A DNA stretch of 64,000 bases, taken from contig NZ_OZ034994.1 of the NCBI RefSeq assembly GCF_964031045.1, positions 496,001 through 560,000 on the forward strand, read 5' to 3'. The notes beneath the pieces were generated by a model. The model was not told where the DNA came from. It did not search any database and worked only from the letters and a program-made list of their open reading frames with translations. The translations under genes were made by a program, and so were the position numbers. The stretch comes from Spiroplasma endosymbiont of Aspidapion aeneum. Lineage in GTDB: Bacteria > Bacillota_I > Bacilli_A > Mycoplasmatales > Mycoplasmataceae. Below, in pieces: positions 23,238 through 33,195 of the stretch; within the stretch, counting starts at the first letter, position 1, and every line of letters starts with the position of its first letter.

Positions 23238-26036
23238 ATGAAAAAAGTTATACAAACATCATTATTAGTTTTCATGGCATCAATTTTAACAATGCCAGTT
23301 TTTTCATGTTCAATCGGTAACATAACGTGTCGACCATATTTTGAAAGTATGAATAATTTCAATTGAGCTGATGAAAAATATGGAGATATGTTTAATTGAA
23401 AATATGATGAAAAAGATAGTACACCATTATCAGAAGGTAACACCGATGAAACTGATATTAGTAATAAAGTTTTAAATGGTCATGTAGATGATATTTGAGA
23501 CTATGATAATTATAATACTGGTTTTCAAATGCGTGACTACTTAAATAAACAAGGAACAACAGGTGTTCCAACATCAAAAGCATATAGTCCGGATGGAAAT
23601 TCTGCTAGTGACTTTGGGGTCAAATCTCTCGCTCAAACATTTACGAGAAAAAATCTTGTTAATGATTGAGATAAAATTGGAGACGAAGATATAGCTTACA
23701 ACACTTCATCTCAAAAGCTAGCAAAAAGAAATTTTGTTGCTCAAATTCCATCAACAAATTTCCAAGAGGGAGAATCATTTTTTAATCAATATCGAGAACA
23801 TGGTGTTCACCAAGGAACATACAATAATAATTGTGTGGGACTTAAAAATCCTTTTTCAAACAATATCTCTAGTTTCTCTTATGTTAATGAATATATAGAT
23901 TGACAAGGTATGACTAATGAAGGAATTCTTGAGCTTCCATCAATGGATTTTGTTGATGCAAATCATAAGAATGGAATTCCAGCATATGGAATGATTTTTT
24001 TAGATGGTTGACAAAATTTAACTAAAAAAATGATGGATAAATTTTTAGAAAAAGATGCTAGTGGAAATTTTATGGTCTCAAAAATTCTATATGATATGTG
24101 TGAAAAATGTGGTTTTGATGGTTTTTTTATTAATAACGAAGGAAATGGGTCTAGACCAAATGGTGCAATTGTAGATTATAAAGATATCGGAGAACTTATG
24201 CAACAATTTAAAGATATTGTGGCTTCTCATCATAAGAACTATAAAATCATATGATATCGTAATGGAGCAAATGTTGTTTGTAATGCAAATGGTTCTTGGT
24301 ATTCTCCCGAAACAATAGAAATGTCAAAAAAAGCTGGGGAAATTCAGTTAAATTTTGGTTTATCTGAAAATGCTAATTCTCAAGCTACATTTATAAAAAG
24401 ATATGGTGATAAATGAAAGCAAAATTTATTTAATTTCTATGAGTTTGGTCAAAAAATTAATTCTATTGGTAATCAAGATTTTCGTAGTTATATTTATAAA
24501 AATAATAACTCTAGATCTAGCCTTGATTTAGACAGTTATAACCCAAGTAATATAATGAATGGCTTATCATTTTTTGAAAATGATGGAAGTTCTAAATTTG
24601 GTTCTGGAATTGAGAAAAACTTGTTGGGTAAAAACCCATCTGAAAAAGATAAAGCAATTTCATGATTACAAGCCCAAGAGACAACAAATTTATATAGTGC
24701 CTACCAATACTCTGGTCTTAATGGTTATATAAGTTCGGATGACAAAGGGATTACATCAGAAGTAGACCTAGGTGCATCAATTCAACAATTGGTTGCTAAC
24801 AATCCAAGAATAAAATCTAAATTACTTAATAAATTTAAAGACGAAAAACCAAATTTCTTACCCCGTTATACTTATAATAGTAATGGTTACTATCCTTCTA
24901 GTTTTGGTATTGGAGATATTTTTTTACCACAAACAACAATAACAGATTCAACAATTCCTAATGATACCCCTTTGTCAAGTAGTAAGGAAAAAGAAATAAA
25001 AAATGACCCAACAATGTCTACATGTTTTTCAACTGGTAGTGGGATAATGTATATAAATCGCGATATAAACAAAAGCAAAATTGAAGAAGAAGACTACTAT
25101 CCGTGAACAAATATTCGTCTTGAGGATGTAATGCCAACATATCAATGAGATTTTTGAGACAGTCAAAAAGAAGAAGGTAATATTTTAAAATCAGAAGGTA
25201 ATCTAGATAAATATCGTAGTAAAATCACATCAGATGGTCAATTATCTGGTTATTTTGATTATTATGACCCTTACGAAAAAGGAAATTCAATTGCAATTGC
25301 AAATAGTTATGATTTTGATAATCAAGGAAAATTAACACCTGGTAAATGAGGTAAAGGACCATATTATTTTAATCTTATGGGAACTAATCTCCAAAATAGT
25401 AATTATGATGTTTCTTTTGTTGTTAAAGCAACAAAAGAAGACCAACCAAAAGAATCAACTAAAGATGAAACAAAAATGAACAAAATTGTTAATGCAACTA
25501 ATTTATCAGTAACAATGTCAAATTCTAATATTCCAAATAATATTCCAATTAAAAGTGCAGTACAATTAGAAGATGGATGATATAGGTTAACATATAACCT
25601 AAAATCAACCAATGCAAATAATAGCAATCGAATTGCTAAATTAGGGCTTAAAATTGATCCTCAAAATCAAGATAATTTTATCTTTAATGTTGGAAAATTT
25701 GCAATAAACAAAGCTCAACCCCTTATTTTCCAACCTCAATCAACAATAACTAGTGTTCAAAATAAATATATAGTTAAGAGAAGAAAAGGGGATTATAATT
25801 TAAATATACGTTTGGGATGAGATGTTGTCAATGATATTAATATTGATTATTATACAATATATACATACTATGATAATAAATGATACCGTATTGGTGAAAC
25901 TAGTCAAAAACTTTATTATGTTCACGAACTAAAAGAGAATAGTCCAAATAATCTTCGTATGGGAATTAAGATTAAGTATAAAAATGGAACGGAAAGCAAG
26001 ATAAATACATTTAATTTTAATACAAAATATTCATAG
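23238..26036 (+). CDS. GH85 endo-beta-N-acetylglucosaminidase, lipoprotein form
   Basis: 932 residues. The N-terminus has a lipobox VFSC (Cys about residue 24), so the enzyme is lipid-anchored outside the cell. GH85 features: FVDANHKNGIPAYGMIFLDG, FDGFFINNEGNG with the catalytic Asn-x-Glu pair (N299, E301), CFSTGSGIMYINRD and YYPWTNIRLEDVMPTYQWDF. A GYFDYYDPYEKGNSIAIAN region corresponds to GYYDYYRPYEKGNSICLGN in the first enzyme, then a C-terminal beta-rich module of about 220 residues. Both catalytic residues are present. Known GH85 members release N-glycans; host glycoprotein attack is inference. Confidence 0.93.
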
Positions 26037-26638
26037 TTTTAATATTAATATAAATAACCCAATAAATATAGGGATATGAATACTTTTCAAGCAGATTATA
26101 GAAAAAAAATAGCTACTAGTCAATATTGTGTAAAATCAACCTAGTCTTTTAATTTATTTATTATCAATAAAAAAATACCTACAGTTTTTCTTAGATATTT
26201 ATATCAACAAAAATAAAACTAATTTTCTTACATTTAACAAATATTATAAAATAATACCTTAAATATTGGGTATAAGGAGGCCTTTATCAATACTTTTTAG
26301 TTAGTGGCAAATATCATTATAATGTTATTTAAAAAAGTGATTTCCTATAAAGATTATATCTATACTAAATAAAAGCAATAATAGTTTTAATTTATATTTA
26401 TTCAAACTAATGCTTTCATTTCTTATTAAGAGCTAAAAATTCTTATAATTACTGAAAAAAATTTAGGAGACCTAAAAAAAGTATCATATTGACCTTTTTT
26501 AATATTTTCATTAAAAAAAGCATTTTATTTATTAAAAATATGTAAAAATATGTAAAAAAAACATGTATTTTTATAGATTATTATGTATAATATTTATAGG
26601 GATATGCTCAAGTATATCCTACAAAAAGGAGAAAATAT
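26037..26638 (+). promoter_or_regulatory. 602-bp intergenic region with spiralin promoter and 5' hairpin
   Basis: No gene is seen. A -10 TATAAT lies at 26586-26591, giving a start near 26598. The transcript would begin with an 8-bp stem, TAGGGATAT (26597-26605) against ATATCCTA (26614-26621), with one bulged G, just before AAGGAG and the spiralin ATG. A 5'-terminal stem of this sort usually protects mRNA. The rest is AT-rich with no other clear signal. Confidence 0.5.
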
Positions 26639-27649
26639 ATGAGAAAACTATTAGGATTATTAGGAGCCCTAGGGTTAGTGGCTTCAAGTAGCTCAGTTGT
26701 TGTTTCTTGTGGAAAATCAGATGATAAAGCAATTGATCTTTCTGCTGTTAAACTAACAACAGATAAAGATACAACAGGTGCTACACTTGCAAAAGATGCA
26801 GATAACGATTCAAATTTTACTGGATCAATCACAGCAGATGCAACAAAAATTACTCTTGATTTTTCTGGAATGACAGATAATAAAGATAAAAATGTAACAG
26901 TTGATGCTGATAAAACAATCGTGCACCAATCAACAGCTTCAGATACAAAAGTTGATGCTTCTAAACTTACTGCAAATGTTGCATCTCCAGTAGATACTAA
27001 TAAAGGACCAGTAATCACAGCTGAAGTTTCAGGGATAGCAGAAAAAAATGTTGTTGTTATCGCATTTACAGTTGACGGATTTAAAGAAAGCACTGTAACT
27101 TTAACAGTTGCAAAAGCTGGTACACCATCAGCTAAAAAAGATTTATCTAAAGTGGTTGCAACAAAAGCACTTGGTGAAATTACAGAAGAATCAGCAACTA
27201 CATTACCATCTGCTGAACATTTAGCAACAGCTCTTAATGAAAAAAATTCTGGTCTTGGAATAACAAAAGATGACTTTGATATAGCGACAGATCCTGCACA
27301 ATCTACCACAACTGCTACTATTACTGCAAAAGGTAATAATTTCACTGGAACAGTTGCTGTTACTTATACAGTAAAAGCTGGTAGTACACCATCAGCTAAA
27401 AAAGATTTATCTAAAGTGGTTGCAACAAAAGCACTTGGTGAAATTACAGAAGAATCAGCAACTACATTACCATCTGCTGAACATTTAGCAACAGCTCTTA
27501 ATGCAAAAAATTCTGGTCTTGGAATAACAAAAGATGACTTTGATATAGCTAAAACTCCTGCACAATCTGCAACAGGTGCTACTATTACTGCAAAAGGTAA
27601 TAATTTCACTGGAACAGTTGCTGTTACATATACAGTAAAAGTAGGTTAA
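26639..27649 (+). CDS. Spiralin-type repetitive surface lipoprotein
   Basis: 336 residues. Signal peptide MRKLLGLLGALGLVASSSS followed by lipobox VVSC (Cys 24). The mature protein is Ala/Thr/Lys/Asp-rich and contains no Trp. Residues about 162-249 and 250-336 are near-identical 88-residue repeats beginning TPSAKKDLSKVV and ending FTGTVAVTYTVK, the repeat style of Spiroplasma spiralins and related adhesins. Strong RBS AAGGAG. GC content is visibly higher than in neighbours, suggesting codon selection for high expression. A terminator follows. Spiralin identity is from resemblance only; it may be a spiralin-repeat protein rather than the orthologue. Confidence 0.88.
   Translation: MRKLLGLLGALGLVASSSSVVVSCGKSDDKAIDLSAVKLTTDKDTTGATLAKDADNDSNFTGSITADATKITLDFSGMTDNKDKNVTVDADKTIVHQSTASDTKVDASKLTANVASPVDTNKGPVITAEVSGIAEKNVVVIAFTVDGFKESTVTLTVAKAGTPSAKKDLSKVVATKALGEITEESATTLPSAEHLATALNEKNSGLGITKDDFDIATDPAQSTTTATITAKGNNFTGTVAVTYTVKAGSTPSAKKDLSKVVATKALGEITEESATTLPSAEHLATALNAKNSGLGITKDDFDIAKTPAQSATGATITAKGNNFTGTVAVTYTVKVG
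27121..27646 (+). repeat. Two tandem 264-bp coding repeats in the spiralin gene
   Basis: The unit begins TACACCATCAGCTAAAAAAG at 27121 and again at 27385, a 264-nt (88-codon) period. Copies differ mainly at the NEKN/NAKN and TDPAQSTTTAT/KTPAQSATGAT positions. Confidence 0.92.
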
Positions 27650-27709
27650 GTATTTAACAATATTTATTATTAATTAAGTTTTCTTTTTTTAAAAGAATAA
27701 CTCAAATTT

Positions 27710-27742
27710 TTAAAAACCATTCATATTTTGAATGGTTTTTTA
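27710..27742 (+). terminator. Intrinsic terminator after spiralin gene
   Basis: AAAACCATTCA pairs with TGAATGGTTTT around a short loop and runs into TTTTTATT. This is an 11-bp stem. Confidence 0.88.
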
Positions 27743-27814
27743 TTATTAATAAAAGATATAGTAATTCTAGTTAATTACAAATATTCTATAATTAAATAGC
27801 CACTAATAATATTA

Positions 27815-28060
27815 TATACCGATGCAACATATTTAGTTTTGAGTAGAAAAACTGTATATGTCAACTGTTATTGATGCTGGAACAAACGAAATTATTAATT
27901 TTAGAATTAGTAAAAAAAATACAAGCAATTGGTAATTTTCAAAATTGAAACTTATGGTAAAAAGACTAAATAAATAAAAAATGATCAAAGCAAAATTGTC
28001 ACACACTCTGATCATCGCGTAATATATTCCACAAAAATATCAAAATTTGTGTAATAAATA
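27815..28060 (+). pseudogene. Decayed IS3-family transposase (OrfB) remnant
   Basis: Three frame-shifted pieces of an rve/DDE integrase core can be read in order: TDATYLVLSRKT (27818 on), then LYMSTVIDAGTNEIINFRIS (27852 on), then THSDHRVIYST (from about 28001). These correspond to the first catalytic Asp region and the 'HSD.G.QY.S' region of IS3-family transposases. Intervening stops and frameshifts show it is dead. The matching parts are short, so subfamily cannot be named. Confidence 0.6.
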
Positions 28061-28852
28061 CATTTAATCCATCACAAAGTTGCTATATTAGTTGTAAAAT
28101 AATGTTGTAATTGCAATTTTTCATTCAATATTAAAAAAAACACAATCAATAATAATAATTACAAAACTTTATATCAATGCACAATAGATGTCGTTAATTG
28201 CTGTTGCTGATACAATAATAAAAAAAGTCTAAATTTTTCTAAAAAACATATTAACCACTATCTAGAAATTTTTTAGTAAGATTTTTTTTTTTTTTTTGTT
28301 AAATTTCCAAAATTTAATCTTTTTTTGATTTAAAGAGGTATTATCTAATTAGACATAGTTTGAGTAACTTCTTATAACCTCACTAAACTTCTTGAAAAAA
28401 TGTCCCAATCAAACTTCATTCTAAACATCTTATTAACAAGAATTAAGTTAATTTATACAAAAAATAGTAATAAGAAGAAAGAAGAAGAGGTATTTAGGCT
28501 ATGTCTGGGTGATTAGTAAATTTAATCTTTAAAAAACATTAACTGAAATAAAGTTGTAATAAGAAGGTCTAGCAAATAAAAATTAGTTTATAATACGATA
28601 ATTTCACTTGAACTTTATGAATGAAAACAAAAACAAAAGAAATTGTGAAAATAAATTTTTAAATATAAAGAAGTAAAAAATTTATGGAATTAACTTTAAG
28701 TCAAACATTTTAAATGTTTGATTTGAATAATTGGATAAGATAATTGCAATTACGCTTTATACAGATTTTTTTGATAAAAATTGGGTTTAGGATTAAGAGC
28801 TTACAATATACTAATCGTTGTATTAGAAACAAAAGCGCTAAGTTTGTAAAAG
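28061..28852. other. Non-coding, decayed region with T16 tract
   Basis: About 790 bp without an open gene. It contains a run of 16 T (28282-28297), a purine-rich stretch near 28455-28490 and scattered short open stretches in changing frames. These look like further decay of mobile or viral DNA, but no segment is recognisable. Confidence 0.4.
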
Positions 28853-29522
28853 GGCGATAAACTTAAATTTGATAAATCAACAGAATTAATTAATAAATTT
28901 GAATAAAGCTCTGAAAAGGTACAAAAAACTTTTGAATATTTAATCAATAAACAAATTTGTATGCCAAAAATCAATATTTAACAGAAGAAGATTATCTTAT
29001 GTATTTACTTCTTCGAATAAGAGCTAAAAATAATTATATTGATTATGCCTTTATTTGTTTTGAAAAAGATTATCTAGATATGTTTGGAGATAACCATTTC
29101 TATGACTTTATAATGAAAATGAAAACAAAAGAAGATTTTGTTAATAATGGCCAAGAATGAAAAGATACATATCAAGTTGATTGAGAATTTGCAAAAAAGG
29201 AATTTGATTATGATCATTGATTTAAAAATACAATCTATAAAAGAGACTTAATCAAGAAACAATTTGAATATGATCAATGAGTAAGAATATTGAATGAAGA
29301 AGTCAAGGAATGACAACCTGGGATTTTAAAAGAGGTTGAACAGTAGTTAGTTGTATAAAAAAGAAAATGAGCTAAGAAATTGCAAGATGAGCAATATTGA
29401 CTTGACAATTATAATGAGAACAAAATGAAAGAAAATTAGATTTTATAAATAATATCAATGATGCTAAAAATAAGAAATTTGTTATTGCAAATAAAATGGC
29501 AAAAGTACGAGAGAAAGTTTAG
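28853..29522 (+). pseudogene. Frame-shifted gene remnant of unknown family
   Basis: One coding-like protein is spread over three frames. First segment: GDKLKFDKSTELINKFE, a TAA, then SSEKVQKTFEYLINKQI (from 28853). Second segment: YAKNQYLTEEDYLMYLLLRI to WQPGILKEVEQ (28960-29346, the longest, 129 codons, no upstream ATG). Third: WEQNERKLDFINNINDAKNK to REKV (29415-29522). The charged, Tyr/Trp-rich middle part with repeated (E/D)YDHW / EYDQW has no family I recognise; plasmid or plectroviral origin is possible. Three frame breaks argue for a pseudogene. Confidence 0.55.
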
Positions 29523-29535
29523 GTAGGTAAAAAAT

Positions 29536-31392
29536 ATGAAAAAATTTTATATAGGCAATTTTAGAAATATATTTGAGGAAATAGAAATAGATATGGAAGA
29601 AGAAAATTCATTGGTATTTATTGGCCCAAATGGAATTGGTAAGACAAATATATTAGAAGCGATTGATTGATTTGTGGAGGAAATAAATCATAAGGATAAA
29701 ATTTATGAAAATGTAACAACAAAAAGCATTGATAATACTTTAAATATTCTTGGTGAAAACGATCGAACATATGTTACATTTGTATCTGATATTAATAATG
29801 ATATGATAAAAGATATAAATAATGTTATAGATTCAAATAAAGAATGCAGTATTAAATTTAAATTAAGTAATGATCACTTAATGGATTATAAAATTATAAT
29901 TGAAAGAAGTTCCAAATCATCAAGTGGATTATATTATAATAAAAACTTCAAAGATAAAAATAATATTGAAAATAAAAATATATTAAGATATTGTATTGAC
30001 AAAATAATATCTGAATTTGTTGAAAATCACAATAAGGCCGGTATCTCATTGAATGATTTTTTTAATAAGGATACAGATGGATTATATGTTACATTAAATA
30101 ATAAAATTGATGATTATGAAAATTATATTTCTAATGTTAAGGCTGTTGAATTGTATAATAACAAAGTAAGAGAAAATGAAAACATTAATGTTGAATTGAA
30201 AACTAAACCAAAAAAGCCATATGAAGAAATTAAATACACTGAATTGATGCGCGTTAAAAAGTTAATAGGTGATGTAGAATTAATATTTAATATTAATAAC
30301 TTGATCGCCATTGATTATGTGGTAAATGCAAGTAATGAAAATAATACAGCTTATAAATATTCTATTGGGAGGCTAAAGAATTCTAATATATCATATTTTT
30401 TGAATGGTTTTTTTAACTTTTCAGGTTATTTAGATGAGTTAGAGATAGCAGACAAAAGTGGCACCGATGATAATTCCATGGGAACCATAAAGACTATAGT
30501 TGATAAACTGTCCAAAGATACACAGGAAGCCATATCAAAATTGTTTGATAAATTTGATATATCAATGAAGCCTGATTTTGACTATATAAACAATCAGTTA
30601 CTTATATCTGTAAAAAATAAGCATGATTTCAATATCGGTGTCACAAAAACTGAATTAAACAGTTCTGGGTACAAAGCTTTTTTTGAAATTATGTTAAGAA
30701 TTAAAAGTATACTTCAGAAAGCAGAGCACAATAATAAGAAGTATTTATTATATTTATTATTGGCGGATGAACCTGAAAAAAATTTACATATAAAACTTCA
30801 AATTCAATTGAGAAAATTTATTTTAGATAATATAAAAGAAATCCCAAATATATATTTTCTATATGCAACACATTCACCATACTTTATCGACCCTTATAAT
30901 TCATTGGTATTTACATGTTCAGCAATTGATGCAGGAAAATCCTCAGGTTCACTAGTTGTTGACCCAATTCCTAAAGAAAATTTTAGTGATAATAATTATT
31001 TAATATCTAAGAAAATTTTAACATTATTAGAGGCTTGTGGCGTTATTAATAATTATAGTAAAAATGAAATATTAAGTATTGATGATGCATGTAGGAATAG
31101 TGCTTATTATCAAGAAAAATTAATTTTAATTGATGAGGAAATTGCAAATAAACAGAATTCTGACTATGATCATAAAAAGACATATATGGATATTATAAAA
31201 GAAAATATAGATAAATATTGTGATGAATATCATATCAGAACTTTTAAAAAAAAGGATGATATACTTAAAGTTTATAAAAAAGAAGAATATATCATTATAG
31301 AAATTGAAGAATTTATTAAACATATAAGCTTTATTAACTCTATAAAGAAATCAAAAGAGAATTTTCTTCCCATTGTTATTTTTAATAAATAA
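29536..31392 (+). CDS. OLD/RecF-like AAA (SMC-type) ATPase
   Basis: 618 residues. Starts MKKFYIGNFRNI, the typical 'f.i.nFr.i' strand of RecF/OLD ATPases. Walker A is GPNGIGKT (residues 30-37), Walker B is LLADEPEKNLH (D411, E412), and the H-loop is ATHSPYF. Between them is a long helical insert (about residues 100-330). The C-terminal 170 residues are charged and helical and do not show a clear TOPRIM motif, so this is an AAA_15/21-type protein rather than a classic OLD nuclease. It is intact although both flanks are decayed, and is preceded by a good RBS. Relatives are often in phage defence or mobile elements. Function here is inference. Confidence 0.85.
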
Positions 31393-31460
31393 TTTTTCTT
31401 ATTATTTTTAATAAATTTTAAAATATAGAATGAGTGACAGCATAAGGGAAGCTAAGTGTA

Positions 31461-31486
31461 CTGGAGGATAAAACCTCCAGTTTTTT
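31461..31486 (+). terminator. Intrinsic terminator
   Basis: CTGGAGG-ATAAAA-CCTCCAG followed by TTTTTT: a perfect 7-bp GC-containing stem. It ends transcription from the ATPase gene and sits directly before the RBS of the transposase remnant, where it would also limit read-in. Confidence 0.88.
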
Positions 31487-31501
31487 ATAAAGGAGAAAAT
31501 A

Positions 31502-31754
31502 ATGAAAAATAAGCATTATGATAAAAATATTAAAAAAAATTGTGGTAGAAAGATTTAAAAATGGTGAAAGTGCAAAAATGTTAGCAGATGAACTAAATAT
31601 ATATTCTGGTCCTCAGCTGGTATATATTTGAGCAAAGAAGGAAAAATTTTGTTATCCTAAAGATAAGGTAAATTGTAAGGAGAATAAAATTATGGCAAAA
31701 AAATTAAAAGATGTTCTTGATCAAAAACAATTAAAATTAAAGAATAAAGAATAA
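31502..31754 (+). pseudogene. Transposase OrfA remnant (IS3-like helix-turn-helix protein)
   Basis: AAAGGAG precedes ATG 31502 (MKNKHYDKNIKK). The frame then breaks in a run of eight A (about 31530-31537) and continues one frame over as IVVERFKNGESAKMLADELN, with QLVYIWAKKEKF and a Lys-rich tail to TAA 31752-31754. The N-terminal HTH pattern (KxIVxxFKNGESAKMLADELN...) is that of IS3-family OrfA. One base fewer in the A-run restores a single frame. Confidence 0.65.
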
Positions 31755-32503
31755 AGAATAAAGAAATAAAAGAATTAAAAAAGGAAAATGAAAGACTAAA
31801 AAAACAAGCAGACAAAGCGTGACTAGATAACTTATTATTAAAAGGGAAATATGAAGTATTGGAAAAGTCCATGCCTTCTTGCACAACCACAGTGATGATG
31901 AATTTGATGAGGATGAGTAAGAAGGATAAAATTAACATACAAAAATCAAAAATTTATAAACATTACTCATGTTCACAAATATATTTATATGTAGCAAATT
32001 TTAATTTAAACACAAATTATTTAATTAAATACTTCAATATTAGTAGAACAACATACTACAGATTTAAATCAAAATTTAATCTTCTTTCCCCTTTAGATAT
32101 ATTTAAGAATAATCTTCCAATTCCAGCATTACCATTATATTTTAGTAAGAAATATTTACGAGCAAAGATTTATTTTAACGAATTTATTAGAAAATATAAG
32201 GATTTTTGTATTAGTTATAGTGGTATTTCTAATTGAATTAAGGTTTATAAACAAGAAAATGTTTCTATTAAAATGATTAGAAAAATTGCCAATGAAAACC
32301 CAAATGTTTTTAAAACTGCATTAAGAAAAAGAAAGAAACATAATTTATCAAAAAAACATAACAAATTTGTTAATGATGATTTAGTAAAAACAAATTATAA
32401 AACACCAAATGTAATTGGTGTTGATGGAACAAACATGAAGATTTTCTTAGAAGATAAAAACTCATATAAAAAATTAAATTGTAATCTTACACCTTTTCTT
32501 TAA
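31748..32503 (+). pseudogene. Truncated transposase OrfB remnant
   Basis: The frame is -1 relative to OrfA and opens at 31748: a coiled coil (NKEIKELKKENERLKKQADK), then a Lys-rich helical segment with ISRTTYYRFKSKF, ending at VIGVDGTNMKIFLEDKNS and TAA 32501-32503. An IS3-type OrfB would continue about 150 residues through the DDE core. Only the region of the first Asp (VIGVDGTN) is reached, so the element is 3'-truncated and inactive. The Trp codons are TGA. Terminal inverted repeats were not found. Confidence 0.6.
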
Positions 32504-32579
32504 AAGAGATAAAATTTTAATATTTAAAATAAATTTATACTATAATAAAATAGGTGCAATTATTTTAAGGAGTTTTTAA

Positions 32580-33059
32580 ATGTCAACTAAACAAATAATA
32601 AATGAATTTTATTCTGCTTTTAAAAAAGGAGATTATCAAAAAATGAATAGTCTTTATGGAGAAGATATTATCTTTAATGATAGTATCTTTAAAGATTTAG
32701 ATTATCTTCAAGTAACATCAATGTGAGAGATGCTTTTATCTAAAAAAGAAGAATCAAAATTTTCAATTGAATATGAAGTATTACTTGATCATAATGATGA
32801 ATATTATGTTATGTGAAGTGCACATTATCTATTTGGACCTAAACGTAGAAAAGTTTCAAATATTGTTAAAAGCGAAATGGTTATTAAAGATAAAAAAATA
32901 GCTCTTCATACAGATGTCTTTGATTTTTATAAATGATCTAAACAAGCAATTGGAATTGCATCAATTTTATTTGGCAAAAGAAAATTTTTTCACAATAAAA
33001 TTTGCAGTGTTGCAAATAAAAATTTAATGAATTATATATCTAATAAAGACCATAAGTAA
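32580..33059 (+). CDS. NTF2-like (SnoaL fold) protein
   Basis: A 159-residue soluble protein. It reads as the common nuclear-transport-factor-2-like family: IINEFYSAFKKGDYQKMNSLY with the following DIIF.D..F, TSMWEML, VMWSAHYLFGPKRRKVSN, then IALHTDVFDFYKWSKQAIG. These proteins are small cone-shaped domains with diverse or unknown roles. ATG 32580 has AAGGAG 8 nt upstream. Three or more Trp are TGA. A terminator-like stem follows. Function here unknown. Confidence 0.88.
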
Positions 33060-33091
33060 CCTTAAAAGGAGAAAAATTTGGTTAACTTTTT

Positions 33092-33126
33092 AAAAGGGAG
33101 ATAAACAGGTAATTTTTCCTTTTTTT
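33092..33126 (+). terminator. Probable terminator
   Basis: AAAAGGGA (33092-33099) can pair with TTCCTTTT (33116-33123, one G-U) and is followed by TTT. An RBS plus an 8-codon TTG-started frame ending TAA (33080-33103) overlaps it and may be the leftover start of a lost gene. Confidence 0.45.
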
Positions 33127-33195
33127 GTTTATAAAATATATTCGTAATAAAGTTTTAAATATTTGTAAAAATTGAGCAAATTGCTGGGTTTTTAA

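Noticed and set aside
26608-27345. Long open frame of 245 codons on the minus strand opposite spiralin
   Set aside because: It is the antisense of a high-complexity repetitive gene with good RBS, lipobox and terminator on the plus strand; it has no ribosome site and an unlikely Ala/Ser/Val-rich composition.
28282-28297. T16 run as a phase-variable switch
   Set aside because: It lies in decayed, apparently non-coding DNA with no promoter or gene next to it.
28957-29346. A stand-alone 129-residue gene
   Set aside because: No ATG or ribosome site, and sequence of the same apparent protein continues in other frames both upstream and downstream, so it is scored as part of a pseudogene.
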